NCBI GenBank assembly: GCA_944472135.2
Contig: CALYDD020000413.1
Coordinates: forward strand, 1-64,000
Source: Trichobilharzia regenti
Taxonomy: Eukaryota > Platyhelminthes > Trematoda > Strigeidida > Schistosomatidae
Direction of reading: 5' to 3'
DNA length: 64,000 bases
Both the position numbers and the translations under genes were made by a program. The notes under the pieces were generated by a model. The model did not search any database. It saw nothing but the letters and a program-made list of their open reading frames with translations, and was not told the origin of the DNA. Of this stretch, positions 31,313 through 44,514 are shown in pieces. How positions within the stretch are numbered: the first letter of the stretch is position 1; each line of letters begins with the position of its first letter.

Positions 31313-32476
31313 CAGGATAATGCAACCTCGTCTCATTTCGTGGATTCTCTTCAACTGAGCACATCCGAAATAAATCAATCATAAGTTACAAAATGGTGTC
31401 TCAACATACTTTTTCCACCGTGACTTCAAATTAAAGATGAAAAGTATCGGTCACATAATTTTACGGATGATGTAATTAGATAATTATTGCGTTAAAAAGG
31501 TAAATTATTCATTAAACGATTCCCTTTCACCTGATGGTATTTTGCAAAGAGCAGAAGACCTCTGTGATATATTTCTCTGCAACTCGAATATACGTGAACC
31601 AATAGAATCAATAAGGGTTCTAGTGTGATACTGAAGAGTTTTGGAATTGGGATAGATATGATGCCCCTGGAGTGCTTTCCAGAACCCCTTCGAATATTGA
31701 TGATTCTTAATAGAGTTATCAAAGAAGTCCAATTTCGCATTCACTTCGGCAAGTTTGACAGAATAAAGCAAAATTGGACTTCTTTGATATCTGTATTAAG
31801 AATCATTAATATCCGAAGGGGTTCTGGAAGGCACTCCAGGGGCATCATATCTGTCTCAGTTCCAAAACTCTTCAGCGTCTCACTAGAACCCTTATTGATT
31901 CATTAGATCACGTATATTCGAGTTGCAGAGAAATATATCACAGAGGTCTTCTACTCTTTGCGAAGTACCATCAAGTGGGAAAAGTAACTATTTATATAGT
32001 AATTAGACAAAGGGGTGGAATTCAGATTTCGCTTAGAAATTAGGACCCATGGATACAAGAACAACAGAGTGAATTTATACATATTATGGCGGTAGATTTG
32101 AAAACTTAATAGTGAGTTCTACTGACTGAGTGAAAGTCAAAATCGAAATTGTGTGGAATGTTATGCAACAGAACAAAACATAAAAGCATACGAACAAAAC
32201 AAATATGGTTAACAGGTAGGGTAGGGAGAGATTAGTTACACCTGCCTTCTTTATGCATAAGTTGGCTTGAAGTCTTTTGATGGCAATGGCCTTCCTTTAA
32301 TATTAAACAATTGTCTACTTACATCATCCGCGAAATTATGTGGCCTATACTTTCTATCTGTAACTTTAAGTCACTGTGGAGAAAGTATGTTCAGACAATA
32401 TTTAGGATTTAGGATGTGGGCAGTTGAAGAGAATCCACGCAATGAGACGAGGTCGTATTATCCTGCAAATAAGATG
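31313..32476. repeat. Nested inverted repeat, unit B
   Basis: Inner arms 31527-31735 and 31771-31978. One base is missing from the right arm relative to A (GATTCATTAG), and D shares this loss. Confidence 0.88.
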
Positions 32477-32937
32477 TGTCTTTGTTTACTGAAAATTCTA
32501 TTATTCATGTTTTCAATGAGTTCATGAGACTAGAAGACTTATCATTCCGGAGTACTTTGCCCTGATATTATATAGTTAGAGGCAATCAGTAGGGTATCTT
32601 GGACATAAGTTTGTATATATAAGCACTTATCTGCACAATATGTATTCTACCTTATAGGAATTATATCCTTTCTAACATTCTAGCCTAATTTCTTCAGTTA
32701 TAACAACCTGAAACATTACCAGAGGTTGTGTATATGGTTTGTTGATAACTTCCCTTTTAAACAGGAAACTTAAATCCAAGACTTCCTGACGATTTCATCC
32801 AACCGTTAAACATCAGTAAAATAGTATGCTGTTTAATTTTGGTTATTGGGGTTCTTTTATCGGTAATTGTATTAGTTACTGCCTGCTATTTAGAGATCAT
32901 AAAATCTAATTTGTAACTGGTTAATTCAGAGAAAACA

Positions 32938-34643
32938 TAATACCCAACTTAACAACGAAAAGCAAACTGCAGTGAAGAAACTGCAGAATAGAAAAACGTA
33001 GTTATAATGCCAGCTAACAAAGGAAGAACAACAGTAACCATGGCCACAGAATACTGCATAAAGAAAGTAGATGATTCACTCAAAGATAATAATGTATATA
33101 AACAGTTTACGAAAAACCCTATTCAAATATTAGATAATAAAATCAAAATAACATTGAATAAACTAACGAAATCAGGAAAATTACGATACAGGATCATTGG
33201 CGCATGAAATCTAACTGACCTATTTTACCTCGATTTTTATCGTAGACCGAAACTACACAAACCAAACATTCCCTTACAACCAATCGTGTCGTTGCCAGGA
33301 TAACCAACGTATAATCTATCTAAAGAACATTACAGAAAAATAAAATGTCTCATAGAATCATACGACCATTCTGTTAGTTCGCCAATACAATTTTTGGAGA
33401 AAATCAGAAATATTCAAGCGAATGACAATGAAATGATGGTGCTCTTCGACGTCACAGCGTTATGTGCTTCAGTTGTTACAAATCTAGCAAAAGAAACTAT
33501 GCAACAACTACTCTGTAGCGATGAAAACATAAAAAAGCAATGTTCAACATGGATAGAACTCATAGAATTGTGTCTTACAGCATACTTCCATTTCAATACT
33601 CAAATATACGAACAGATAAAAGGAATACCAATGGGATCACCCATATCAGGATTAACAGCTGAAGGCGTTATGCAAAGATTAGAATTAATAGCTCTACTTA
33701 TAACTAAACCAAAAGCCTGGGTACGTTATATTGATGATAAATTTGTAATAAATAATTAAGAGAAATGATTCGGAATATACCCACACATTAATAAACAACA
33801 TACTTGATGACATCAAATTCACCACGAGAGAAGAAGAATTAGATAACAAAATCCCATTCTTAGTTGTCTTAATCAAGAGAGCTAACACAGGAAATTTAGA
33901 AACACAAGCACATAGAAAATCAACACACACAGACCAAATACTCAACTATAGTAGCAATAACCCGACCTAATTACTCACAACAGAAACTGTGTGCAAACAT
34001 TGTTCAAAAGAGATCAAACAAACTGTAGCACTCACTACTCCTGTGTTGAAGAGAATAGAGGAAAAGTACCTACTAATTGTCCTCGAAAAGAATGGATATT
34101 CTCACTGTTTCATCAAACAGTTCAAATTCGAGTCATAACTCCAACTACAAGCCAACATCAAAGACCACGAGAAGATTCATTCTACTATATATAAAAATAT
34201 CTCTGAAATTACAGCTAGAATATTGTAACCGTTTGAAATAGATATAGTACACAAGCCAGCCAGGCAGCCAACACAACCACTTCATTCGATATTGTGTGAA
34301 CCGAAAGATTCATCCAACAGAAAGAGAAGATAAAATTAATACCATTCACAAAATAAACTGTATGAACTGTAACAGACATTACATCGGTCAAAATGGGCAT
34401 CCTCTTCTAATCAGAATCCAAGATCACAAATTAGCTGTGAAAAGGCATGATAAGTATTCTTTCATATCAATGCATGTGGATAATTAGGGACACCAATTTA
34501 ATGATTGGGAGAATGTCAAAATTTTAAACAGAGGAAGCACCAAAAATGCAGTCAAGAGAATTTCTGGTAGCCTGGTAGACCAAATTTACCAGCTAATAAA
34601 GAGTAAATCACGTAACACGAAAGTTCGAATTCCAAGTCAGTAA
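32938..34643 (+). pseudogene. Penelope-like element, unit B
   Basis: Copy of 22050-23750. Motif C reads RYIDDKFV (T to K after the Asp pair). The N-terminal frame (33007-33207) ends IIGA instead of IIGE. The linker at about 34040-34200 is more diverged than in the other units, and the endonuclease (34296-34487) begins after a substituted stretch (GTGAACCGAAAGATTCATCC). Confidence 0.85.
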
Positions 34644-34859
34644 AAATGATCAACAGAGATGTAAATGAACAACCAGTCATGACAGTGGTTCACAGGAGAT
34701 ACAATTACACCATTCATAGAGAATGAATGGAAGATGTTGTCTAGAAGGGGTGGACGACGCAAGCTTCACAATTAATTCAACCAGCTCAGCGAACACAACT
34801 AATTCAATTGGTTAATCCTTTATTAATAAATAATAATAATAATCATTATCATTATTACA

Positions 34860-35150
34860 TTGACTGAGCACTCAGTAGTAGTCAGTAACTAGAGTCATGC
34901 GTCTAGTCTTTTGTTTGGTGCAGACTGAATTTTATCAGTCAAGTGTGCAATGTGGCCACCTATGCCACTAGTGGCTCCCCGTCACACTACGCTCTGAAGT
35001 GTTGTTACTTAAACAGTTGAAGGCAGTCGTCAGGATGTCCTAGACTTTGGATTCGCGCTTGTTGATACTCAACAACCAGCAAGGCATATCTACAACCCTG
35101 AAGGAACTCATATCCTTCTGAGATTCGAATCCGTGTCACCTCCGTGCTAA
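34860..35150 (+). repeat. Interspersed repeat, unit B
   Basis: Copy of 23960-24260, carrying the B/D variants. Confidence 0.5.
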
Positions 35151-35498
35151 ACATTACAAGAACATTTTATAAGATTCATTCGATTAAACGGTACTTGTTA
35201 ACTGAATATAAGATTGTAAATATGACATTTTATGGGGTATCAAGGATATACTTTCATGAGTATTACAGTTATATAATTCGTGTGATGCATCACTTGACTT
35301 TCACAATGTTTAAAACAATAAGCCCTTGCATAATTCAAGCTTTAACTGTTAAACTTTTTAAAAATCAGATTTGGTTGAATGATACTTTAGATTTTGGTTT
35401 CTGAATACTATTCAATTTTCAACGTGTCTTACATATGGAACATAATCAGGTTTTAAAATTAGTCATCACAAACTATTCCTCAATAATAACTGATTGAC

Positions 35499-35836
35499 AG
35501 GATTTCATCATGAGCTGGCATCGGTTAGATAACCATTGGAAAACCAGCCATAGGGAGTACTGTCAGACAGCCGTTTCGTCAGCCTGGTTTGGGACTCTGG
35601 TTCAGCAGTACGTACCCACCGCCAGGGTTCGAACCCAGGACCTCCTGGTCACAAGGCCACCTCGCAGATCATTAAACCACTGGGACCCAATCCATTGGCC
35701 AGTTGACGAATTCCAACTTCTGTCAGTTCACGATGTGACGCAACAACTAGCGAATGTCATCGGTGGCGAGTATTTGTCCTCATGCCCAACCTGCTGTACC
35801 CTACTGGTCATGAATTCCCACTTGAACCCTAGGTAA
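35499..35836 (-). mobile_element. tRNA/hammerhead retroposon, unit B
   Basis: Copy of 24608-24945 with a few substitutions (CCGCCAGGGTTCGAACCC here, against CAGCCAGGG in A). Confidence 0.7.
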
Positions 35837-36810
35837 CCAACTATCTACCTGAATAGAGCCGATGTCAGATCATGATGAAACCCTGTAACTAATCAATGCA
35901 AACCGATACTTGAATAATAATAATAATATCTGGTGTTCAAACTTAAAAATTTCAGATTAAATCAATACTTTTAAGTACATAAAAGAGAAGGATAGGAAGG
36001 CATATATGTATTTTTTTTAAACAGGATAAATAGACTAAAAATGATCGGCGCTTCCCGTTAAGTAACCACGGAAACTCTGAATAACCAATGAAATCAATAA
36101 AGTCTTCATAAAATGAATCTGTGTCAAAAGAAAAACAGCATTACTGGAGGGGGGTGGGGGTGGAATAATCCATTTTATTGAAAAATATCACCCTGAACTT
36201 ATTCCTTCCTTCTTATAGTGTGTAGCTATGCTTAGAGACAGTTCAGTTAGAGGATAAACACTTGTAATCAGCAGTCAGTCAGTCAAAGCATAGCAACACA
36301 TGCCTTATAAGCATTTCACAGTCTCAGGCACTCTTGAGAAAATGTTGCACAATTTTTTTCAAAAGTTAATTCTGCTCAAACAGTTCACAGGTGAAGTTTC
36401 ACCTATGGAAAACCCACACTCTGCTAAAATAAGCTGATTTGACAGCATACCGTTTACAGACAGTGTGACAACTACGAGAACATTAGGGGATTGATCTAAC
36501 TGGAAGAATGCTTGTTAAGTGAATAAAAAGATTTTAAATGTGAGCTTTTCCTGGGTATTAAAAATGTAGACAGTTTCAAGAGTGTTACAGTTATATAGAC
36601 GAATCTTACATAAGGTGAGCCACTACAATTCTTTTATCTTGTGTGACTTGACTTTTTGAAAGAGTTTAAATTAACAAGAATTTACATCATTCAAGTTTTA
36701 TTAGGATTTAATTATCAGACTCATCATCAAAAGCCTTCTTTCCTCAAAAAAAAGTCCTATTTAATTGGTATTTTAAATTTAGTATCTGAATTTTGACTAG
36801 TGAATACCAT

Positions 36811-37003
36811 TCAGTTATTTTGGTGCATAGTAACTAGCAGTACAATGTAGGATGCGCATTTCGTCCTATTTAAAACTCACATGTTAAATGAATCTACAAT
36901 CCCTAGGGGAATGATGGTGTTCTCATTGACACTCGAACTGATAACTCTTCGTTTCAAACGCTAAAGCGTTATCTACTAGACCAAGAGAGTCACCTCTTGT
37001 ACA
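36811..37003 (-). mobile_element. Sm-alpha-like relic, unit B
   Basis: Copy of 25925-26112. The same loss of the CTGATGA half. Confidence 0.6.
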
Positions 37004-37244
37004 ATAGGGATGGGTTAATACTATTAGATTACAAACAAGTAACTGTATAGTTACGAATAGGTGATTGCGTAACAACTTGTTATTTGCCTATTTAACACAG
37101 CGTCTCTTATTGTTTTCGCTATTGTTACACTGAAATAAATTGGCTGTACTAAAAATACCTAGAAAAAAATTCACACTTCCATTTTGAACTTATAGTGTTT
37201 GTAACATTTTAGTGAAACTGTTCCTTTTCTGTCATCTACTCAGA

Positions 37245-37287
37245 ACACTACTGAGGAGTCCCAGTCTGGGACGAAACACCTCGTCCA
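37245..37287 (+). ncRNA. Hammerhead-like motif with intact core, unit B
   Basis: CTGAGGA at 37251-37257, stem II GTCCC-AGTCT-GGGAC, GAAA at 37273-37276. The one change from A lies in the stem II loop, so the stem is kept. Confidence 0.4.
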
Positions 37288-37747
37288 AACTAGTTAAACT
37301 ACTAATGTAAGTTTAGAACTTCGACACTGTGTTAGAATATAATTCCATATTACATAAGTTTATTTTAGATATCACTCAGTGATACAATATGAATAACTGA
37401 ATGTCGTCTCAAACACAAATCGTTGCTTAAAATCAGATCACTTCAGTTGAACTACTGAATAATAGATTGATTTTATCTAAAAGAAAAAGATATATCAAAC
37501 AGTTTTATCCTTTTTTTTTAATCGTTAGACTAACTGGGATAACCCTGTATTGACACATTACTATTTACTGTAGTGGATATCGTGTGAGCATGGATGTCCG
37601 AAAATCATCTAGTCCAGCACTTTATCAGTCCAGCTAAAAGGCATAACGGCTACACATTTGTCTTGTGAACGAAGGATACCTCGTCGTCCACTTCTCCCCA
37701 CACTAGTTAGCCAGCTAAATCTCTTATCTGTTCTAATTGATGGCAGT

Positions 37748-38160
37748 GAGCTTATCTAAAAGAGCCTTGGACTAACCTCTTCTTCCTCCTCCTACGACTA
37801 CCTTTAATGTAAAGGATAATGAGTGTTAGTAAAATGGTAATATTGACTAATAATTTCGTTCAGGATGGATTGATGATGATGATGATGATGATTTGAAACA
37901 TTCATTGATTCGTAGTACGGGATAACTATTATCTAATGTATTCATATTATGAAACTTCATCTATGCCTAAATAAAGTTACAACTAGAGACTTCAGGTAAT
38001 TATTATTGACTATGACTACGGGAAACTGTTAGTATATGTTAAATAATACCTATTACTAAGATAAATGATTGTTTTCACATGAGTAACTATTCCAGTGGTA
38101 CTTTAAATCAATCGTTGGCTAATCCTATTTCCAAGTATTGGTTTTGTAGGAATTTTGTTT
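37748..38160. other. Spacer start, no gene
   Basis: Contains a (GAT)n microsatellite at about 37871-37891. Sequence unrelated to the units begins here. Confidence 0.6.
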
Positions 38161-38164
38161 GTTT

Positions 38165-38362
38165 GATTGAATGAAGGATTTCATCATGAGCTGGCATCAG
38201 TTAGAGAACCACTGGAAAACCAACCATAGGAGTACTGGACAGTTATTTCGTCAGCCTAGTTTGGGACTCTGGTTCAGCAGTACGCACCCATGGGGGTTCG
38301 AGACCATGATCTTTCGGTCAAAAGGCGAGTTTTTTTTACTATTGAGCCACTGGAACCCGATC
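38165..38362 (-). mobile_element. tRNA/hammerhead retroposon, solitary
   Basis: Same family as 24608-24945. TTTCGTCAGCCTAGTTTGGG and CAGCAGTACG mark the hammerhead part, GGGTTCGAGACC the decayed T-arm. A T8 run splits the tRNA-like head near 38329. Confidence 0.65.
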
Positions 38363-38925
38363 CAGCTCATTTATTATGGAAGAAAAATTATACTGTATGT
38401 GAACTAAATTGTCAATGAACAACTATGCGGAAAGCTGCAACGCTTCAGGTTGTACTACTTTACAAGTGAATACATAAATGGCAGAGAAAAGGAAGGGATG
38501 CAAAGAAACTATTCCTAACAGAAATGTATGGAGGATAGAATAATTACATAAAGAAGACAATTATAAAGTGTATTATGATAAGAAGAGAATGAATAAAAAC
38601 TAGAGAGCACTCACTCTATAACTGTTTCATCTTGCCATGCGACACCTCAGTGACTTCATATGGCATTAAATCCAAGACCTTCAGATAATAAGACAAACAC
38701 GTTATCCTCCACAGTCACTCCTTGGTTTTTAAACCCTCTCTGACTGATGTCGATTCATGTCAAAATGTTATTTACCTAATCCTTTCTTAATTCTTTCAGT
38801 TGCCTTCAACTTTCAATAGTTAAACTGACTACGTTGCTTTTCCTCTATGAAGATTTTACTCTTTTCTGCTAAATGACAAACATCTCCTTATTAAATATGG
38901 AAACTCTAGTTAATCATCGTCTGTG
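38363..38925. other. No gene seen
   Basis: AT-rich, with no domains. Confidence 0.4.
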
Positions 38926-38929
38926 TATT

Positions 38930-39115
38930 GGTGGTTCAGCAGTCAAATAAGCTTGCTAACTAAGCATGTGGTCCGTGGTTCGATTCCCGACTGGTGTACA
39001 CCTTTACCTCCAATGAAAGGTTGGGTGTGAGGCTAATAGCCCCACCCCGAAAAAAACACCACTACTAATAAACCTAAAAGTTCAAAACCGAAACCCTGTG
39101 TTCCCCTTGGAAAGC
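38930..39115 (+). repeat. tRNA-derived SINE-like repeat
   Basis: GGTGGTTCAGCAGTC... then GTGGTTCGATTCCCGACT at tRNA-like spacing, followed by a non-tRNA body (GGTTGGGTGTGAGGCTAATA, then ACCGAAACCCTGTG). A second tRNA-derived family, distinct from the hammerhead family. Confidence 0.5.
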
Positions 39116-39439
39116 AAATGAATGAGAACGTGAGTATAATATCATCATCTAAAGAAGTAAATGGAGAACTAGTCTAAAGCAGACATGCAGTTAAATATAA
39201 TAAAAAAATTAATAAATAGAAGTTTCTCATGCTACATTGACTTGACAATAAAACGAATTTACGATACATGGCTTTAATACATAAATTTCAATCAACTGAA
39301 TGAGACTCTAGGCTGTCACTAAGTGATTAAAAGTCGAATAATTCAATCAATTAACCAACCATCAATTTATCATATCTTTATAGAAGCCTACTTTTCATGA
39401 GATGTTTGAAGTTAAAAGTAGATTTTATGAATAAAAAGT

Positions 39440-39925
39440 TTTCAAGTTTGACCAGGGATTGATATCGGTTACAGAACCATTGAAAAACAGAAATAGAGTA
39501 CTGTTTCGTCAGCCTAGTATGAGACTCATCAGCAGCATGCACCCACCGTCAGGGTTCGAACCCAAGACCTTATGGTTACAAGGCGACCTTACAGACTATT
39601 AAGCCACTGGGACATGATCCAATGGTCCATGAATTCTAACTTCTACCAATCAGTGATTTTATAGTGACTACCAGCTAGTGTCATCGGTGAGCATTTGTCC
39701 TCACTTCCAACAGGATGACCCCCATAAACTATTAAGTCGCTTATCAGTGACTGAATGGTTTACGAGCTTTCTTTGTAACCAGTAGGTCCATGGTTCGAAA
39801 CCCAGTGGGTATGTACTGTTGAGGAGTCCCAAACTAGGAAGAGACAGTTGTCCAGTAAACTCTCGTGGTTTCTAATGATTCTTTAAATGTTATCAGTCCA
39901 TGGTCAAAAATGAAAAACAAATCAA
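39440..39925. mobile_element. Head-to-head retroposon pair
   Basis: Minus-strand copy about 39440-39690, plus-strand copy about 39745-39925. The right copy keeps GTACTG-TTGAGGA-GTCCCAAACTAGGA...CAGTTGTCCAGTA (39813-39856), a clear hammerhead relic with two core changes (CTGATGA to TTGAGGA, GAAA to GAGA). The left copy keeps GTTTCGTCAGCCTAG and AGGGTTCGAACCC. Confidence 0.7.
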
Positions 39926-40590
39926 ATCCCTACAAATCAACTCTTGAGAATAAAAAGTTACATAAAAGTTAAATTCATTTCAAATACACATGCTTTAACA
40001 AAAACATGATTTAGTTAAGTGGTGCAAGAGGCCGCTCACTGAATCTTTGTTCATCAAACCAACACCTAACATATACAGTAGGAGCTGTATAACATCGATA
40101 AAGGAAAATAGCAAAACTTCACTTGGTACGTATCAAAACACAAAAAACCACACATCACTTGTCCTTCAATAATTCTCAATTGATTAAATTTAAATTAGTT
40201 GAAACAAAGATGTTATTTGAATGATAATGACTAACAGTCTAATGCAATAGACACTCGCATTCGTTCTCTTTGGGACTTGTCAGTTGAGTGATAATATTCT
40301 GCCAAAGACTCGAACTTACTATTCATTTCACTGCTTGACACAGCAATCTACCAAATAGCATCATATGAAATTTGAGACATCATTGAAACTTGTCTACAAG
40401 GAGTTAACATGTCGACAGAAAAACAGAACATTTTAGTCAAATCTAAACGAGATGAGGAGTGATCATTGATTGTATACTTCAAGAGACGTTTTAAGTGGTG
40501 ATTTAGAGTTTGAAATATATTTTAGTATGATAATAAATAATGAAAAATCAATAAACATTTTCAAGAGACAACTTGTAGCGATTTAACTTG
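39926..40590. other. No gene seen
   Basis: AT-rich, with no domains. Confidence 0.4.
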
Positions 40591-40594
40591 TTAC

Positions 40595-41030
40595 AAGTTT
40601 GATCACAAATTGATATCAGTTGGAGAACGAACCACTGAAGACCACAGAATACTGGACAGTCGTTTCGACCTAGTCTGGATTCTTCAGGTGTAGACATTCC
40701 TAACTTTTGGAAATTATTCTATTGCTCGCTAGTAAATGACTACAGGACAAAGTTACTTGGAGTTTTTAGTGAGAAGTCGTGATCAGCGGGGCACACATTA
40801 TCGGGTCTATGACATTGGCTAGCAGTCACGCGAATTGACAGACGTTAGGATTCAGGGGCTACTGGATGTCAGCCAGAGTGGTCAACTAGCACACTCTGTA
40901 ACCTCAGAGTCTTAGACCCCAGTCTTCGTCAGGGTTTATGAGCGCATGCTTCTGAAGTAGTTGTCTAATGATCCCCAGTTTTCAATGATTCCCTAAGTGG
41001 AGTCAATTCGTTATCAAACTTGAAGTAAAC
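40595..41030. mobile_element. Head-to-head retroposon pair, degraded
   Basis: The left, minus copy (about 40595-40700) has TTGATATCAGTTGGAGAAC, ACTGGACAGTCGTTTCGACC and then breaks off. The right, plus copy (about 40740-41030) has TAGTGAGAAGTCGTGATCAG, a decayed tRNA head, and TTTTCAATGATTCCCTAAG. The left copy has lost its head, so the pair is asymmetric. Confidence 0.55.
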
Positions 41031-42480
41031 ATTTCAACAACAAGTGCATTATAAGTTATCATTGTGAAATAACATAAAGTAAAATAATAAATTGTAAAAC
41101 TTACCAATTATTTCCATAGTCTATACAAAAATGTATAATATAAATATATGTACAGATAGTTTGATATGAAAATAAAACGTTTACGAGTTGACTAGTGTTT
41201 TTCTGGTTTAGTTTAACTCGACAGTAAGCAAATAATCCAAGCGCTTCTTCCAAGAATTCCAAAACACCAATAAAGTCAAGTGAACAAAGGAAGTATGCCT
41301 AGTTATGTTGGTTGTATTTTATTATTTATGAGTGTATTGTAAGTTGTAAGTCAGTGGATATTCCTTTAATATAAACTGAAGGATAAATTTCATAAATAAG
41401 ATGAGTCTATCACAATACGAATTGTGGAAGATTTGCGTTAGTTAGTTATTATTTTTTTCGTCTATGTTGATAGTCGATCAATTTTTCTTCTCGTAATTAT
41501 AATTATTTGTTAGAAATTTCTATTCTCTTCTTCTTCTTCTCCTACTCATACTAAACAGTCTGTCCCCCTCCTATGTAAAAATTATATTCTCTCTATGCCC
41601 GAATAACAGTCGTAATGAGATGATGGGTGTTGAAATTAAATAGTAGGCAAAATATGATTGGTTGATTTGTGCAGACTATGCGGAGGTGGAGAGAAAAAGT
41701 GGGTGGAGAAGGAAATCGCTTACTCATTTATGCATTTTTTACGTATACACAAGACTGAGAATCATGTGATCATCCAATAGTATGCATCAGGAACAACAAA
41801 CTTGGCTAATAACGATGATAATAATAATATTCATAGCAAAGTTGCCAAAATGAAACGTGTTCTTTAGTCGGGTAAAAATATACATACACACACATACATA
41901 CACACTAGTAGACAGGAGTGAAAATATCTGACCATATTTTTTATGAAAAATAACAACAATAAATGACCATTGACAAGTAATGTATCGAAAATTGTGAGTT
42001 TGTATGACAGAAAGGCAACTGAACACACTCACACACACATATGCATACAGGATATCTATGCGTGCATATACCCTTATTATAATTTTTTGAAACTTACCAC
42101 ATTTGACCTTGTTCATGGTCACACGGGGATGCTTACATGCAGTAAGCATGTGTTTTTGCGCATGAAAATATTAATAAACTATGGATTTTCACTCTCTCTC
42201 TCTCCCTCTTTCTCCTTTTCTATAGGGTTAGTGTTCTACCAACGTGAAGCATAAACATATGTGAGAAGCATATGATATCTCCCCCTTAAAGTATAAACAA
42301 AAAACTGATACATTTATGAACCAATAGAATTAACTCAATTTATTCTAACCAATCAGAAAATGAACTTAAATTTTGTAAGCCAATAGCTAGAATAGCCGAT
42401 CGGATAGATATACTCTAAAACTTCATTTAATGCGGTCAGACTTTTAATCTAATCAAATAATTTGTTGTTATATTCTCTTT
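41031..42480. other. No gene; microsatellites
   Basis: (TTC)n at about 41526-41540, CA-rich at about 41882-41905 and 42023-42040, CT-rich at about 42187-42215. Overlapping frames on both strands here are low-complexity readings. Confidence 0.5.
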
Positions 42481-42549
42481 GAAAATAAGACAGAGAATAT
42501 GAAAGATGGATGTTGGAAATAAGACTCATATTCTAAATAAATTATTTTA

Positions 42550-43100
42550 TACACCCAGTTCCCTTTAGTAGTTTGAATAAAGAAAGAACGAACGAAAGAA
42601 CATACAGCAGGATAATGCGACCTTATCTCATTTCGTGGATTCTCTTCAACTGAGCACATCCTAAATAAATTACTTATAATTTACAAAAAGGTATCTCAAC
42701 ATACTTCTTCCTCAGTGACTTCGAGCTGTAGAGAGAAATTATAGGCGACATTATTTCGAAGAATATGTAAGCAGACAGTCATTCAGTGTTAAGAGAGTAA
42801 CTAATTCTATAGTAGGGGTTGGAGTTCAGATTCTTTTGTAAATGAGGATGGGTGGAGTAGAGACAAACATATTATTGTGAAAGAGTTCAGGAGGTGGGTT
42901 GAGTTGAAGATGAGTAGTGAAGTAAAATTCTAAAATAGATCAAATAATTTAATTTGGTATATTCGGAAACTTAGTAGTGAGTAAAATTCAGTGAGTGAAA
43001 GTCAAAATCAAAGTTGAGTGGACTGTGAGGGATTAGTCACACTCGCCTTCTATATGCATAAGTTGGGTTGAAGTCTTTTGATGGCAATGCCTTTTGCAAA
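42550..43100 (+). repeat. Diverged homologue of the unit without the palindrome
   Basis: 42550-42760 aligns with A 20395-20600 (GCAGGATAATG, TCATTTCGTGGATTCTCTTC, AACATACTTCTTCC). From about 42795 it jumps to A 21112 onward (GAGTAACTAATTCTATAGTA / AAAGTAACTATTTATATAGT), and 42990-43097 aligns with A 21245-21405 (TTGAAGTCTTTTGATGGCAA). The inner palindrome is absent and so is the outer right arm. This is an older, palindrome-free version of the locus. Confidence 0.75.
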
Positions 43101-43259
43101 CCGAGGTGAAGATGTTTTTCTTTGTTTATGGATTATTGTGAAAACCTGACTAATTTTCACTGTATGTTCCTTGATAATTAAGTGTCTGGTGATTGTACTT
43201 GAGAACTATTGCCGGCTTTCAAAGAAGACTTTTAGGGATATGTTCAGAGAATCTAGCAG

Positions 43260-43640
43260 ACGTAGTCCTCTCAGTCCTTGCTGTCTCAAGTGCGGATGAG
43301 TTGGTAAATGCAATTGGAATTGACATGAGCAGGATACTTATCCACTTCTGACTGAGTTAACGAACATATCATATTGTTAAGTTGAAGGAGTTTAGCGGCG
43401 GGAAATGTTCTTTACAATGTAATCTTAATTTTTTTTCACTTCATGTGGATACTTCTTCGCCTTTGTATGCTAGACAGGTAAAAACAGGTTTCTTTTCAAC
43501 TATTTCGGGTTTCGGTCTAGGTGGTTTTTCCTTCCTATATTTCGATATGAACTTCTGAGGGTATCCATTTTCGATAAGTTTCTTTTCGATGACTGCGAAT
43601 TCCTTTTCTTATCTTCTGCTTTTTTTGTTATAGCTGAAGT
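43260..43640 (-). pseudogene. PLE fragment, antisense, decayed
   Basis: The minus strand shows an ITKKAEDKK / VIEKKLIENGYPQKF segment (about 43540-43640), EKKPVFTCLA (about 43475-43505), then NSNCIYQLI (about 43295-43325), the start of the GIY-YIG part. It parallels ENSYPEKCIKKHM ... CIYQFNCACG in the units. Several stops and frame changes. Confidence 0.6.
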
Positions 43641-43699
43641 ACTCACTATTATTATTTGGTGAGGAAATGAGTACTTCAGGAGTACAATCATTATGGGTT

Positions 43700-44455
43700 T
43701 TCTAACAGTCCACTTCTCACTGGTGACTGACTACAGATGGAATTCTCTAGAGTCTAGTGAAAGATTTTAACGGGTGAAGTCTATCACGTCGACTGAGAAA
43801 GAAAGATACTCTCTGATTACACTGAATGTTAGAATTCTTAAGTCATTTGATTCTGACCTGACGACCGAAAGGTTACCAATCTCTAGTATGGCTATGTGTT
43901 GACTTTTCATGCATTTACTAGATGGATTTATTCTATTCTATCGGCCAGGAAAGGAAAGTCAATCATTACAAGGTTCCTATTTATTTATAAAAGAATAGGA
44001 TTTGGACACTTTAGTAGAGTATAATCATCTTATAATGGAGTAATTTTGTTTGATATAGTGAGAATTATCTACTGATTATATTTTGAGCCCGAATTATAGT
44101 CCATAGTCACACAAAAGTATTCATTCAGTGACGAGACAGGAACTTAGCTAATCTGTACAATGACTGATCCTAAGAAATAACTAATTTCGTAAAGAATATT
44201 CAGCTATTGGAATACACACTATAACAAAAACATACATTAGAGTGAGACGGATCTACAGATTGAAGGGATAATAGAATTAGATGCAGGGAAAGATTAACAC
44301 CATTGAATTTTTGTTCGTCAAACAGACAGGAATGATGTAACACCGATATAGTAGATTCGGAAAATATTATTACCAATGGAATCCAAGGTTAAATAACAAT
44401 AGAGTTATCTATATGTAATAAGTAGGCTAATATGACTACTAACAATAAATTGTAC
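43700..44455. other. No gene seen
   Basis: AT-rich, with no domains. Confidence 0.4.
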
Positions 44456-44514
44456 CGGAAAAGTCATCACACATAGATTAGCCAAGAGAAGGTCAAACTC
44501 AGGAACTGGTTGAT

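Larger units (their letters stand above)
28377..37747 (+). repeat. Tandem unit B (3'-truncated, 9,371 bp)
   Basis: Follows unit A without a gap. It matches A up to GATGGCAGT (ends 37747; A 26859) and then continues into unrelated sequence. The missing part corresponds to A 26860-28376, including the retroposon pair. Diagnostic variants group it with D (for example TTGTTGATAC near 31140, GATTCATTAG near 31899). A 22-bp insertion near 32178 (AACATAAAAGCATACGAAC) is private to B. Confidence 0.9.

Noticed and set aside
41787..42254. Frames of 120 and 94 codons on opposite strands
   Set aside because: They overlap each other in CA- and CT-rich low-complexity sequence and show no domain.
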